Source: DATKKM01 sp036741795
GTDB lineage: Bacteria > Chloroflexota > Dehalococcoidia > SM23-28-2 > RBG-16-64-32
DNA length: 15,778 nt
Direction: 5' to 3'
Assembly: GCA_036741795.1 (NCBI GenBank)
Contig: DAINRO010000057.1
Location: 1 to 15,778, forward strand
Every line of letters begins with the position of its first letter. The first letter of the stretch is position 1. Made by a program: the position numbers and the translations under genes. A model generated the notes under the pieces. That model was not told where the DNA came from, did not search any database, and saw only the letters and a list, made by a program, of their open reading frames with translations. Positions 7,502 to 13,562 of the stretch are shown here, piece after piece.

Positions 7502-8302
7502 ATGGGTGAGGCGAGCCGACACGACGTCTGGGCGGTTGGTTCCTCGTATGACGCCTACGTGGGCCGATGGAGCCGGCTGGTGGCCAACGAGTTCCTGGTC
7601 TGGATCGACGTGCCCGCGACCAGCTGCTGGCTGGACGTTGGGTGCGGCACAGGGGCCTTGAGCCGGGCGATTCTTGAGACGGCTTCGCCCAAAGAAGTTT
7701 GCGGCGTCGATCCGTCCTCAGGCTTTATCGACTACGCGCGCAATCTGACCGGCGACGTACGCGCCCGCTTCGAAGTGGGGGACGCGCAAGCACTGCCGTA
7801 CGGGGATGCCGCGCTTGACGCAGTCGTTTCCGGACTTGTGATGAACTTCGTTCCGGAACCTCGGCTCGCCGTCGCCGAGATGAAACGCGTTGCCCGGCCG
7901 GGTGGAACCGTTGCCTTGTACGTCTGGGACTATGCCGGCGAGATGCAGATCCTGCGTCATTTCTGGGATGCGGCTGCGGCGCTCGACCGTGCGGCGCGCG
8001 AGTTGGACGAGGGGCAGCGCTTCGAGATCTGCAGCCCCGAAGCGATTCAAGAACTCTTTTCTGGTGAAGGCCTGAAGGACGTGTCGGTACGGGCCATCGA
8101 TGCTCACGCTCATTTCGCGGACTTCGATGAGTACTGGACTCCATTCCTGGGTGGGCAAGGTCCGGCACCCGGCTATGTTGCCTCTCTAGATGCAGAGGGC
8201 CAGACAGTGTTGGAAGAGCGGCTGCGAGCCCAGATTCCCGCAGCTCGAGACGGCTCCATCGACCTCATAGCGCGTGCCTGGGCAATTCGCGCCATGACCT
8301 AG
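7502..8302 (+). CDS. Class I SAM-dependent methyltransferase (Methyltransf_11 type)
   Basis: A 266-residue protein with the SAM-binding Rossmann motifs in order: motif I LDVGCGTG (44-51), the acidic end of strand 2 at Asp70 (GVDPSSGFIDYAR), GDAQALP (93-99), and the strand-4/5 region RVARPGGTVALYVWDY (129-144). It resembles UbiE/MenG-like small-molecule methyltransferases; the acceptor is unknown. ATG 7502 has no Shine-Dalgarno, and the 85 bp after the cupin stop hold no obvious terminator, so a weak or near-leaderless start (TCTAAC at 7491-7496) is possible. The stop TAG is followed immediately by heptamer array C. Confidence 0.92.
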   Translation: MGEASRHDVWAVGSSYDAYVGRWSRLVANEFLVWIDVPATSCWLDVGCGTGALSRAILETASPKEVCGVDPSSGFIDYARNLTGDVRARFEVGDAQALPYGDAALDAVVSGLVMNFVPEPRLAVAEMKRVARPGGTVALYVWDYAGEMQILRHFWDAAAALDRAARELDEGQRFEICSPEAIQELFSGEGLKDVSVRAIDAHAHFADFDEYWTPFLGGQGPAPGYVASLDAEGQTVLEERLRAQIPAARDGSIDLIARAWAIRAMT

Positions 8303-8308
8303 GTGCTT

Positions 8309-8350
8309 CCCTCTACTCTTTACTCTTCACTCTTTACTCTTCACAATTCC
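8309..8350 (+). repeat. Heptamer tandem repeat, array C
   Basis: Six period-7 units: CCCTCTA, CTCTTTA, CTCTTCA, CTCTTTA, CTCTTCA and CAATTCC. Same unit, register and orientation as the arrays at 1-23 and 2157-2195. It fills the gap between the methyltransferase stop (8302) and the aminotransferase start (8354), so the aminotransferase has a pyrimidine-rich leader and no Shine-Dalgarno. Confidence 0.85.
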
Positions 8351-8353
8351 CCC

Positions 8354-9550
8354 ATGACCGACCTCGGCGAACTCAACGTCCCCTACCGCCTTCTTCTCGG
8401 CCCCGGCCCGTCCCTCGTTCACCCCCGCGTCTACCGCGCGATGACCGCGCCTGTCATCGGCTACCTGGATCCTGCGTTCATCCAGCTCATGGACGACACC
8501 CAGCGCCCCCTGCGCACGCTCTTCCGCACCGAGAACGACATGACGATGCCGATCTCCGGGACCGGCACCGCCGGTATGGAGGCCGCAATCTACAACGTCA
8601 CCGAGCCCGGCGACACCGTCGTCGTCTGCATGAACGGCTTCTTTGGCACACGCATGGCGGACATGGCGAAGCGCTGCGGCGCCGATGTGATCACCATCGA
8701 GCAGGAGTGGGGCCGGATCATCGAGCCGGACCAGGTCCGCGACGCGATCAACTCGGCCGGCCGCAAGGTCAAGGTGGTGATGATTGTCCACGGCGAGACC
8801 AGCACCGGCATCCTCCAACCCCTGGAGGAGATCTCCCGCATTACCCACGAAAACGGCGCCCTGCTGCTCGTCGACGCCGTCACCAGCCTCGGCGGCTGCG
8901 AACTCCTCATCGACGAGTGGGGGATCGATGTCTGCTACTCCGGCACCCAGAAGTGCCTCTCCGCGCCGCCCGGCATGTCGCCGCTGACGATGAGCGCCGC
9001 CGCCATGGAGGTCGTCGCCAACCGCGCCGAGCCCGTCCGCAGCTTCTATGTCGATCTCGCCGTCCTTGGCCGGTACTGGGGTGGCGGCAGCAAGACCCGC
9101 ATGTACCACCACACCCCGCCGATGACCATGCTCTACGCGCTTCGAGAGGGGCTTCGTATCGCCCTGGAAGAAGGCCTCGAAGCCCGCATCGCCCGCCACA
9201 AGCGCAACGCCGCCGCGCTCGCCGCCGGCTGCGAAGCAATCGGGCTCGGGCTCCACGCCCAGGAGGGCTATCGGCTACCCCCTCTCACCACCGTCCGCGT
9301 CCCCGAAGGCGTCGACGAGATGAAGCTCCGCCAGGCGCTGCTTTCGAACCACAACATCGAGGTGGGCGGTGGAATCGGCGCCCTCCAGGGCCAGGTCCTG
9401 CGCATCGGCCTCATGGGCTTCGGCTCGACCCAGCAGAACGTTCTCGCCCTCCTCTTCGCGCTCGAGCAGGAACTCGCGGCCCTGGGCCAAACACTGGAGC
9501 CCGGCGCCGCCGTCGCCGCGGCCGTCCGCAACTACGCTGTAGCCGCCTGA
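8354..9550 (+). CDS. Class V PLP aminotransferase, alanine/serine-glyoxylate type
   Basis: A 398-residue fold-type I enzyme that transfers an amino group from alanine or serine to glyoxylate. Landmarks are LLLGPGPS (13-20), the cofactor-phosphate loop ISGTGTAGMEAA (67-78), LLVDAVTSLGG (171-181) with Asp174 for the pyridine nitrogen, and the Schiff-base lysine in YSGTQKCLSAPPG (Lys200). The C-terminal domain ends with VGGGIGALQGQVLRIGLMG, typical of this family. Length is normal. It could also act on other amino donors. ATG 8354 is the first start after the heptamer array; a GTG at 8303 would translate the repeat and is not believed. No Shine-Dalgarno is visible. Codon use is strongly C-ending. 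It converges on the DUF6065-like gene with 4 bp between the stops. Confidence 0.95.
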   Translation: MTDLGELNVPYRLLLGPGPSLVHPRVYRAMTAPVIGYLDPAFIQLMDDTQRPLRTLFRTENDMTMPISGTGTAGMEAAIYNVTEPGDTVVVCMNGFFGTRMADMAKRCGADVITIEQEWGRIIEPDQVRDAINSAGRKVKVVMIVHGETSTGILQPLEEISRITHENGALLLVDAVTSLGGCELLIDEWGIDVCYSGTQKCLSAPPGMSPLTMSAAAMEVVANRAEPVRSFYVDLAVLGRYWGGGSKTRMYHHTPPMTMLYALREGLRIALEEGLEARIARHKRNAAALAAGCEAIGLGLHAQEGYRLPPLTTVRVPEGVDEMKLRQALLSNHNIEVGGGIGALQGQVLRIGLMGFGSTQQNVLALLFALEQELAALGQTLEPGAAVAAAVRNYAVAA

Positions 9551-9554
9551 CCCC

Positions 9555-10256
9555 TCAGCGCGCGGCGCGCGCGTTTCGGCGGTACCAGGCCGTCCCGGAG
9601 ATCGTGTTCCTGCGAATCTGTTCGCGTTCGTGAGCCTCTTCCTCGCTCTCGACGCGGACTCGCCCGTCCGCCTTCTCGTTGATCCGCTTGACCGGGATCA
9701 CCTGGATCAGCGGCGTGCCCTTCTCCAGCGTGTAGACGCCGTCCGGCGCGGTCGCGATGAAGGGGAAGTTGACAGGCGAGGCGTAGGTGTCGGTATCGAC
9801 CATGCCACCCAGCACCTGGATCACGTCGCTGGGCCGGTTGATCGGCGACACAAACAGGCAGCTCCACCCCTTGGTCGTGCGCACCGTCCAGTAGTTGTGG
9901 AACTTCATCGGCGGCCGCGGCTCGAACGGGTTCCCGGCCACCTGGAAGGACGAATGGTTGCTCACCATCTCCCGATCGAATTCCCACCCCGCATCAACGG
10001 TCTTGCCTTCGTCCTTTATCTCCAGCCTAACGGTCGCCGCCAGTGGAATGATCCAGCCGGCTGACAGGGCGTCCAGGAAGGGCATGCACCGCTTTACCGT
10101 GAGGCCGTTGTTCGTCGCGCTCAGGCGGTCCGCATCAACGCCGTGTAGCTGCCGGAACCAGGGCGGGAGCACGGTGCCTGCGGGCACCGGCTCCGCTATT
10201 ACGCCCTTGTCTTCCGGCCGGCAAAGGAACTCTATCACCGGTTTCGAGCCGATCAA
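9555..10256 (-). CDS. Protein resembling DUF6065, function unknown
   Basis: A 233-residue soluble protein. Recognisable blocks are VPAGTVLPPWFRQL near the N-terminus, TVKRCMPFLDALSAGWIIPL (about 53-72), FHNYWTVRTTKGWSCLFVSP (about 119-138), VDTDTYASPVNFPFIA and KGTPLIQVIPVKR. From memory these match the DUF6065-type family found in bacteria and phages, which has no known biochemical role. The C-terminus is charged and probably helical. The start is TTG 10256, supported by AGGAG 9 bp upstream that overlaps the stop of the Ser/Asn-repeat gene, so the two are translationally coupled. No signal peptide or membrane segment is present. Confidence 0.7.
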   Translation of the reverse strand: MIGSKPVIEFLCRPEDKGVIAEPVPAGTVLPPWFRQLHGVDADRLSATNNGLTVKRCMPFLDALSAGWIIPLAATVRLEIKDEGKTVDAGWEFDREMVSNHSSFQVAGNPFEPRPPMKFHNYWTVRTTKGWSCLFVSPINRPSDVIQVLGGMVDTDTYASPVNFPFIATAPDGVYTLEKGTPLIQVIPVKRINEKADGRVRVESEEEAHEREQIRRNTISGTAWYRRNARAAR

Positions 10257-10268
10257 CCGTTGCCGCTC

Positions 10269-10736
10269 CTAGTCGTCGTCGGAGGAGTTGCTCGACGTGT
10301 TGCTGCTCGAGTTCGAGCTGCTGTTGCTCGAAGAATCGTCGCTGCTGTTAGAGCTGGAATTGCTGCTCGAGTTGCTAGACGTGTTGCTGCTCTGGTTCGA
10401 GCTCGAGTTGCTTGACGTGTTACTGCTCTCATTGGAGCTCGAGTTACTCGAGGTGTTGTTCGAGGTGTTGCTGCTCTGGTTCGAACCAGAGTCATCGTCG
10501 GTTACAGGCGCCGGCACCTGCGTTGCTGGAGCCGGAGTGACTTCAGGCGTGGGCTCGGGCGTGACGATCGGCGCCGCCGTGACTTCCGGCGTAGCGCTGG
10601 CGCTCGCTGTCGGTGTGTTGTCGTCGTCACCGCCGTCGTCACCGGCGCGGGCCAACTGGGTCGTCGCGATTCCGACGGCGATGGCGAAGGAGCCGACCGC
10701 CGCTGCGATCAACTGCCAGTTCTTTGAATAGGGCAT
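10269..10736 (-). CDS. Exported Ser/Asn repeat protein (low complexity)
   Basis: A 155-residue protein. Residues 1-31 form a signal peptide or anchor (short basic start, hydrophobic 8-27, possible signal peptidase site after Ala29-Arg-Ala31). Then come an Asp/Gly patch, a Thr/Pro/Ala-rich linker (41-79), and a Ser/Asn tail ending in DDD. In the tail Asn recurs every four residues: at 86, 90, 94 and so on to 150, missing only at 134 (Asp), plus one extra at 93. Every one of the 17 Asn is followed by x-Ser/Thr. It has no enzymatic domain. It is probably a flexible surface spacer, stalk or modified region. The start ATG has AGGAGG 10 bp upstream (10747-10752 on the minus strand). It is followed directly by the DUF6065-like gene. 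Confidence 0.75.
   Translation of the reverse strand: MPYSKNWQLIAAAVGSFAIAVGIATTQLARAGDDGGDDDNTPTASASATPEVTAAPIVTPEPTPEVTPAPATQVPAPVTDDDSGSNQSSNTSNNTSSNSSSNESSNTSSNSSSNQSSNTSSNSSSNSSSNSSDDSSSNSSSNSSSNTSSNSSDDD
10275..10481 (-). repeat. 12-bp coding tandem repeat (Asn-x-Ser-Ser units)
   Basis: DNA of the Ser/Asn tail is a degenerate 12-bp tandem repeat, one unit per Asn-x-Ser-Ser. Third positions mix TCG, AGC, TCT and similar Ser codons, so units are alike in protein more than in DNA. This is expected to vary in copy number between strains. Confidence 0.7.
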
Positions 10737-10870
10737 CCTCTTATTACCTCCTGAATAGGTTGTTTTCCTCCAGTCTGCTGGCGATTCATGACTGACCGGT
10801 GAAATCCGCGTGAGGCCCTTAACATAAATCCGCTCTTCCCCCTACCGCCGAAAGCCACTCCGGTTCTACG

Positions 10871-10898
10871 CGGGAATGTGACCCACGTCACATTCCCG
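10871..10898. promoter_or_regulatory. Perfect CRP/FNR-type palindromic operator
   Basis: Arms CGGGAATGTGAC (10871-10882) and GTCACATTCCCG (10887-10898), a perfect 12-bp inverted repeat around CCAC. The core TGTGA-N6-TCACA matches the classical CRP half-site arrangement. Its centre (10884.5) is about 43 bp before the start predicted from TAGAAT at 10916, where a class II activator binds, overlapping a poor -35. It lies in the divergent gap between the Ser/Asn-repeat and DinB-like genes. No T-run follows, so it is not a terminator. Confidence 0.7.
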
Positions 10899-10915
10899 AA
10901 TAACTTAGCGCGTGC

Positions 10916-10921
10916 TAGAAT
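10916..10921 (+). promoter_or_regulatory. Candidate -10 box of the DinB-like gene
   Basis: TAGAAT, one mismatch from TATAAT, 36 bp upstream of ATG 10958. The hexamer 17 bp upstream (TTCCCG) is a poor -35 and is part of the palindromic operator, consistent with an activator-dependent promoter. Confidence 0.45.
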
Positions 10922-10957
10922 GCGCGCGAAATCAGCGTCCAGTTCAAGGAGGGATCA

Positions 10958-11431
10958 ATGGCAACCAGGCAAGAGATCACCGACGGCATGGCTCAACTCA
11001 TCGTCCAGGCGAAGCGCGTTGGCCGGCTGCTGGATGAAACAGGAGACTGGGATGCGAAGCGCCCAGCTGGCTGGACACCGCGAGAGATGTACTGCCACAT
11101 CGCGGCGACCGGCGGGATGATTGCCCAGATGGGCCCTGCCTTGCTCGCCGGCCCCGCCGATGCCGACATGACCCAGTCCACGAACATCGCGGACCTCAAC
11201 GCCCAGACGATCGCCTCCATGCAAGCCCTAACTCCTGAGCAGCTCGTCGCCATGGTTGAGACCAACTACACCAACGCCTCGAACTGGGTACAGGGCCTTT
11301 CTGATGAGGATTTGCAGTCGACGAAGACTTTCGCCCAGATGCAGATGCCGGCATCGGAGCTACTCGCCAACATCGGCGTCCTTCACGCCAACCACCACCT
11401 CTACGAGGCCGCCCTCCGCGTCGCCTTCTAA
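10958..11431 (+). CDS. DinB-like four-helix-bundle metalloprotein
   Basis: A 157-residue protein of the DinB/YfiT/mycothiol-dependent maleylpyruvate isomerase-like superfamily. It is helical throughout. The expected metal-binding triad is visible as His47 (GWTPREMYCHIAA) and His143/His147 (VLHANHHLYEAA, HxxxH). Members include thiol-S-transferases that use mycothiol or bacillithiol and many of unknown role; this one cannot be assigned to a substrate. AAGGAGGG lies 4 bp before ATG 10958, and a TAGAAT -10 and CRP-like operator lie upstream. A 32-bp gap separates it from the SDR-like genes. Despite the name it is unrelated to DNA polymerase IV. Confidence 0.9.
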   Translation: MATRQEITDGMAQLIVQAKRVGRLLDETGDWDAKRPAGWTPREMYCHIAATGGMIAQMGPALLAGPADADMTQSTNIADLNAQTIASMQALTPEQLVAMVETNYTNASNWVQGLSDEDLQSTKTFAQMQMPASELLANIGVLHANHHLYEAALRVAF

Positions 11432-11451
11432 TCACAGCTCACTCGCGCGAT

Positions 11452-11457
11452 TACGAT
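11452..11457 (+). promoter_or_regulatory. Candidate -10 box abutting the start of the SDR-like trio
   Basis: TACGAT ends 6 bp before ATG 11464, so transcription would begin at or next to the A of the start codon. No Shine-Dalgarno is present. Suggests a leaderless mRNA; weak evidence alone, since no -35 is clear. Confidence 0.3.
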
Positions 11458-11463
11458 ACGCGC

Positions 11464-11871
11464 ATGGTGACCCCTAAACGCATCCTCCTCCTCGGTGCCG
11501 AAACCGATCTCGGCAGCGAGACTGCGAGCGCCCTCGCTGACTCCGGCCACACCCTCGCCCTCATCGCCTCGAGTCCGGACGCCGAATCCGCATTCGCCGT
11601 CCAGCGCCTCGCCCGCAAGCTCAACGCAGCCGCCAGCCAGGCGATCGACGCCCGCAACGACACTGCCGTCCGCGTCATGGTCCGACAGGTGAGTAAGCAG
11701 CTGGGCGGCCTTGACGCCGCGGTTCTTTGCGTTGAGAACGAACCAGCACGTACATCGCTGGCAGCGTACGCCGGCAAGGAAAAGGGGCGGGGTGGCCCGC
11801 CCTCCGTGATCGACGCGGCACGTGGCGACGACGTCCATTCGGCCCTTGCTGCCCCCTCTGACACCGCGTAG
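11464..11871 (+). CDS. Short SDR-like Rossmann half-protein
   Basis: A 135-residue protein that looks like the first 90 residues of a short-chain dehydrogenase/reductase. RILLLGAETDLGSETASALADSGH (6-29) corresponds to the glycine-rich nucleotide motif, the middle follows the SDR pattern, and LDAAVLCVENEP (83-94) sits where LVNNAG normally lies. After that the fold stops: there is no Ser-Tyr-Lys half. The last 40 residues are low in similarity and are encoded partly by a GC-rich palindrome (11785-11802). It is not a frameshifted front end of the next gene, which has its own complete Rossmann domain 18 bp downstream. It could be a decayed paralogue or a small nucleotide-binding partner protein. 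Confidence 0.65.
   Translation: MVTPKRILLLGAETDLGSETASALADSGHTLALIASSPDAESAFAVQRLARKLNAAASQAIDARNDTAVRVMVRQVSKQLGGLDAAVLCVENEPARTSLAAYAGKEKGRGGPPSVIDAARGDDVHSALAAPSDTA
11785..11802. repeat. GC-rich perfect hairpin inside the SDR-like gene
   Basis: GGGCGGG and CCCGCCC arms around GTGG, a perfect 7-bp stem. It falls exactly where similarity to SDRs ends, suggesting a palindromic element inserted in, or replacing, the C-terminal half. Confidence 0.45.
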
Positions 11872-11889
11872 TCTTCTCGCTCGAAGCCC

Positions 11890-12702
11890 ATGCCCGTTCT
11901 CGAAAAGCTCAGCCTCACCGGCAAAGTTGCGGTCGTCACCGGCGCCGGCCGCGGCCTCGGCCGCGCCATGGCCCTTGCCCTCGCTCACGCCGGCGCCAAC
12001 ATCGTGGCCACGGCAAGGACGCACGCCCAGGTCGAGGAGACAGCCAACATGATCAAGGGTGCGGGTCGCGCCTGCCTCTGGGTATCGTGCGACGTCACCA
12101 ACTCCTCCTCCGTGAACGCAATGATCGACTCAACGCTGGCGGAGTACGGGCGCATCGACATCCTCGTCAACAACGCCGGGGGCGCCACCGAGGGCATGGG
12201 CAACGCGCTGACCGAGGTCAGTGACGACCAGTGGCGAGTCGGCATCGACACCAACCTCACCGGCGCCATCTACTGCTCTCGCGCCGCCATCCCCCACATG
12301 CTGGAGCAGGGCGGTGGCAAGATCATCAACGTGACCTCGGGCTTCGGTCTCCGCGCCGGTCGCAACAACTTCATGTACACGTCCGCCAAGGCTGGCTTAA
12401 TCAACTTCACCCGCGCCCTCGCCATGACCTACGCCCCCGACATCCAGGCGAACCTGATCGCCCCCGGCCTCTTCCCCCACGAGAACCCGCAGATGGAGGA
12501 GTGGTGGAAGCACGGTAAGTTCACACCCATGGGCCGCCTCGGCAAGGACGAGGAACTCGGCCCGTTGTGCGTCTTCCTCGCCTCTGGCCTAACGTCGTAC
12601 ATGAACGGCCAACTCATCGTCCTCGACGGCGGCGGCCTCGCCGCCGGTCACGCCCCCACGGGATTCGCCCCCGTGATACCACTGCCGGCGGAGGGCGTCT
12701 GA
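11890..12702 (+). CDS. Short-chain dehydrogenase/reductase, complete active site
   Basis: A 270-residue classical SDR that uses NAD(P) to oxidise an alcohol or reduce a carbonyl. The cofactor motif TGAGRGLG is at 17-24, NNAG at 94-97, and the catalytic tetrad is Asn122, Ser150, Tyr163 and Lys167 (YTSAK). The C-terminus is about 20 residues longer than usual, with a Pro-rich tail (GHAPTGFAPVIPLPAEGV). It resembles FabG and gluconate/sorbose dehydrogenase-like members; the substrate is not predictable. No strong Shine-Dalgarno lies before ATG 11890. The stop overlaps the next start as TGATG, coupling it to a second SDR that lacks the catalytic Lys at the same numbered position. Confidence 0.93.
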   Translation: MPVLEKLSLTGKVAVVTGAGRGLGRAMALALAHAGANIVATARTHAQVEETANMIKGAGRACLWVSCDVTNSSSVNAMIDSTLAEYGRIDILVNNAGGATEGMGNALTEVSDDQWRVGIDTNLTGAIYCSRAAIPHMLEQGGGKIINVTSGFGLRAGRNNFMYTSAKAGLINFTRALAMTYAPDIQANLIAPGLFPHENPQMEEWWKHGKFTPMGRLGKDEELGPLCVFLASGLTSYMNGQLIVLDGGGLAAGHAPTGFAPVIPLPAEGV

Positions 12703-13472
12703 TGGCCGGCGACTTCTCCCTGGATGGCAAGGCTGCCCTCGTTATCGGCGCGTCCAACCCGATCGGCCGCGCCGTTGCCGTGGCTCTGGCCGAGGCTGGC
12801 GCGGACGTCGGCGTCGCCACCACTACCACCGCTAACGAGGAGACCGTGCGCGCCAATTCCTGCGCCAACGAGATCTGGGCGCTGGACCGCAAGCACTTCA
12901 CGCACATCATTCACGCCGGCGACGAGGCCGATGTCGAGGCCGTAGTCCACCGCACAGTGTCCGAACTCGGCCGGATCGACATCCTCGTCAACGCCCAGGA
13001 CCTGCCCTTCGCCAAACCCGTCCTGGAGACCGATTACTTCGAGTGGCATGCGGTGCTCAACGCCAACCTCGGGGGCGTCTTCCTGGCCAGCAAGTACGCC
13101 GCCCGGGAGATGATCAAGCACAAGTGGGGCCGCATCATCAACGTCGCCTCCGTACTTGGCGAGCGCGGCCTGGTCAACGGCGCTGCCTACTGCGCCGCCG
13201 ACGCCGGGGTCATCAACCTCACCCGCGCCCTGGCCCTCGAATGGGCCCGCGACGGCATCAAGGTCAACGCGATCGGCGCCGGCTGGACCGAGGGCATGGG
13301 GATGATCGGCGGCGACGAAGGCAAGCAGCAACTTGAGCGCTACCTCCCTTACAAGCGCCTCGCCAAACCCGAGGAGATCGCGGGCGCCGCCGTCTATCTC
13401 GCCTCAGACGCGGCCGACTACCTCACCGGCCAGGTCGTCTGGATCGAGGGCGGCGCCCTCAGCCATGTCTAA
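12702..13472 (+). CDS. SDR-family protein with substituted active site (YxxxD)
   Basis: A 256-residue SDR homologue that is collinear with the upstream SDR, so residue numbers match. The glycine motif is IGASNPIG (15-22), NNAG is replaced by NAQD (97-100), Asn122, Ser150 and Tyr163 are kept, but the catalytic Lys167 is Asp (YCAAD; codon GAC at 13200-13202). Without the Lys that lowers the Tyr pKa and holds the nicotinamide ribose, normal SDR catalysis is unlikely. The C-terminal half is otherwise intact (LTRALALEWARDGIKVNAIGAG; LTGQVVWIEGG), so the gene is not decaying at random. ATG 12702 overlaps the upstream stop by one base. A pseudoenzyme partner of the active SDR in a hetero-oligomer is the most economical reading. 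A hairpin repeat follows 13 bp after the stop. Confidence 0.93.
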   Translation: MAGDFSLDGKAALVIGASNPIGRAVAVALAEAGADVGVATTTTANEETVRANSCANEIWALDRKHFTHIIHAGDEADVEAVVHRTVSELGRIDILVNAQDLPFAKPVLETDYFEWHAVLNANLGGVFLASKYAAREMIKHKWGRIINVASVLGERGLVNGAAYCAADAGVINLTRALALEWARDGIKVNAIGAGWTEGMGMIGGDEGKQQLERYLPYKRLAKPEEIAGAAVYLASDAADYLTGQVVWIEGGALSHV

Positions 13473-13485
13473 CCCAACCTGCTCT

Positions 13486-13526
13486 TGTCATCCTGACCGC
13501 AGTCAGGATCTGGTGGGGCCGTGGGG
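13486..13526 (+). repeat. REP-like hairpin repeat, copy 2
   Basis: TGTCATCCTG, then CAGGATCTGGTGGGG and CGTGGGG, nearly identical to 3282-3320. Stem ATCCTGAC/GTCAGGAT (13490-13509), a perfect 8 bp with a 4-nt loop. Relative to copy 1 the seventh stem pair changes from C-G to A-T on both sides, so pairing is conserved. It lies 13 bp after the SDR stop. Confidence 0.78.
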
Positions 13527-13548
13527 CCCAACCGCGCCAGGCCCACCG

Positions 13549-13554
13549 TATACT
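13549..13554 (+). promoter_or_regulatory. Candidate -10 box abutting the VIT1/ferritin-like start
   Basis: TATACT ends 8 bp before ATG 13563, preceded by CACCG, much like CACCCGTATACT at the M16 gene (3461-3472). The predicted transcript would start about 2 bp before the ATG and no Shine-Dalgarno is present. No -35 is convincing. Confidence 0.4.
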
Positions 13555-13562
13555 TAGTCGGA

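Noticed and set aside
8303..8353. Upstream GTG start for the aminotransferase
   Set aside because: It would translate the heptamer repeat into a Leu/Ser-rich leader; family similarity begins at ATG 8354.
8327..9256. Long open frame of 309 codons on the minus strand opposite the aminotransferase gene
   Set aside because: Same compositional shadow; it even runs through the heptamer repeat, while the plus strand has all PLP-enzyme motifs.
10275..10481. Repeats that might be a CRISPR array or non-coding satellite
   Set aside because: They are in-frame 12-bp units within one open reading frame with a signal peptide and good Shine-Dalgarno; no spacer-repeat pattern.
11464..12702. One SDR gene split by a frameshift
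   Set aside because: The second frame has its own start and a complete Rossmann domain, so the N-terminal half is duplicated, not separated.
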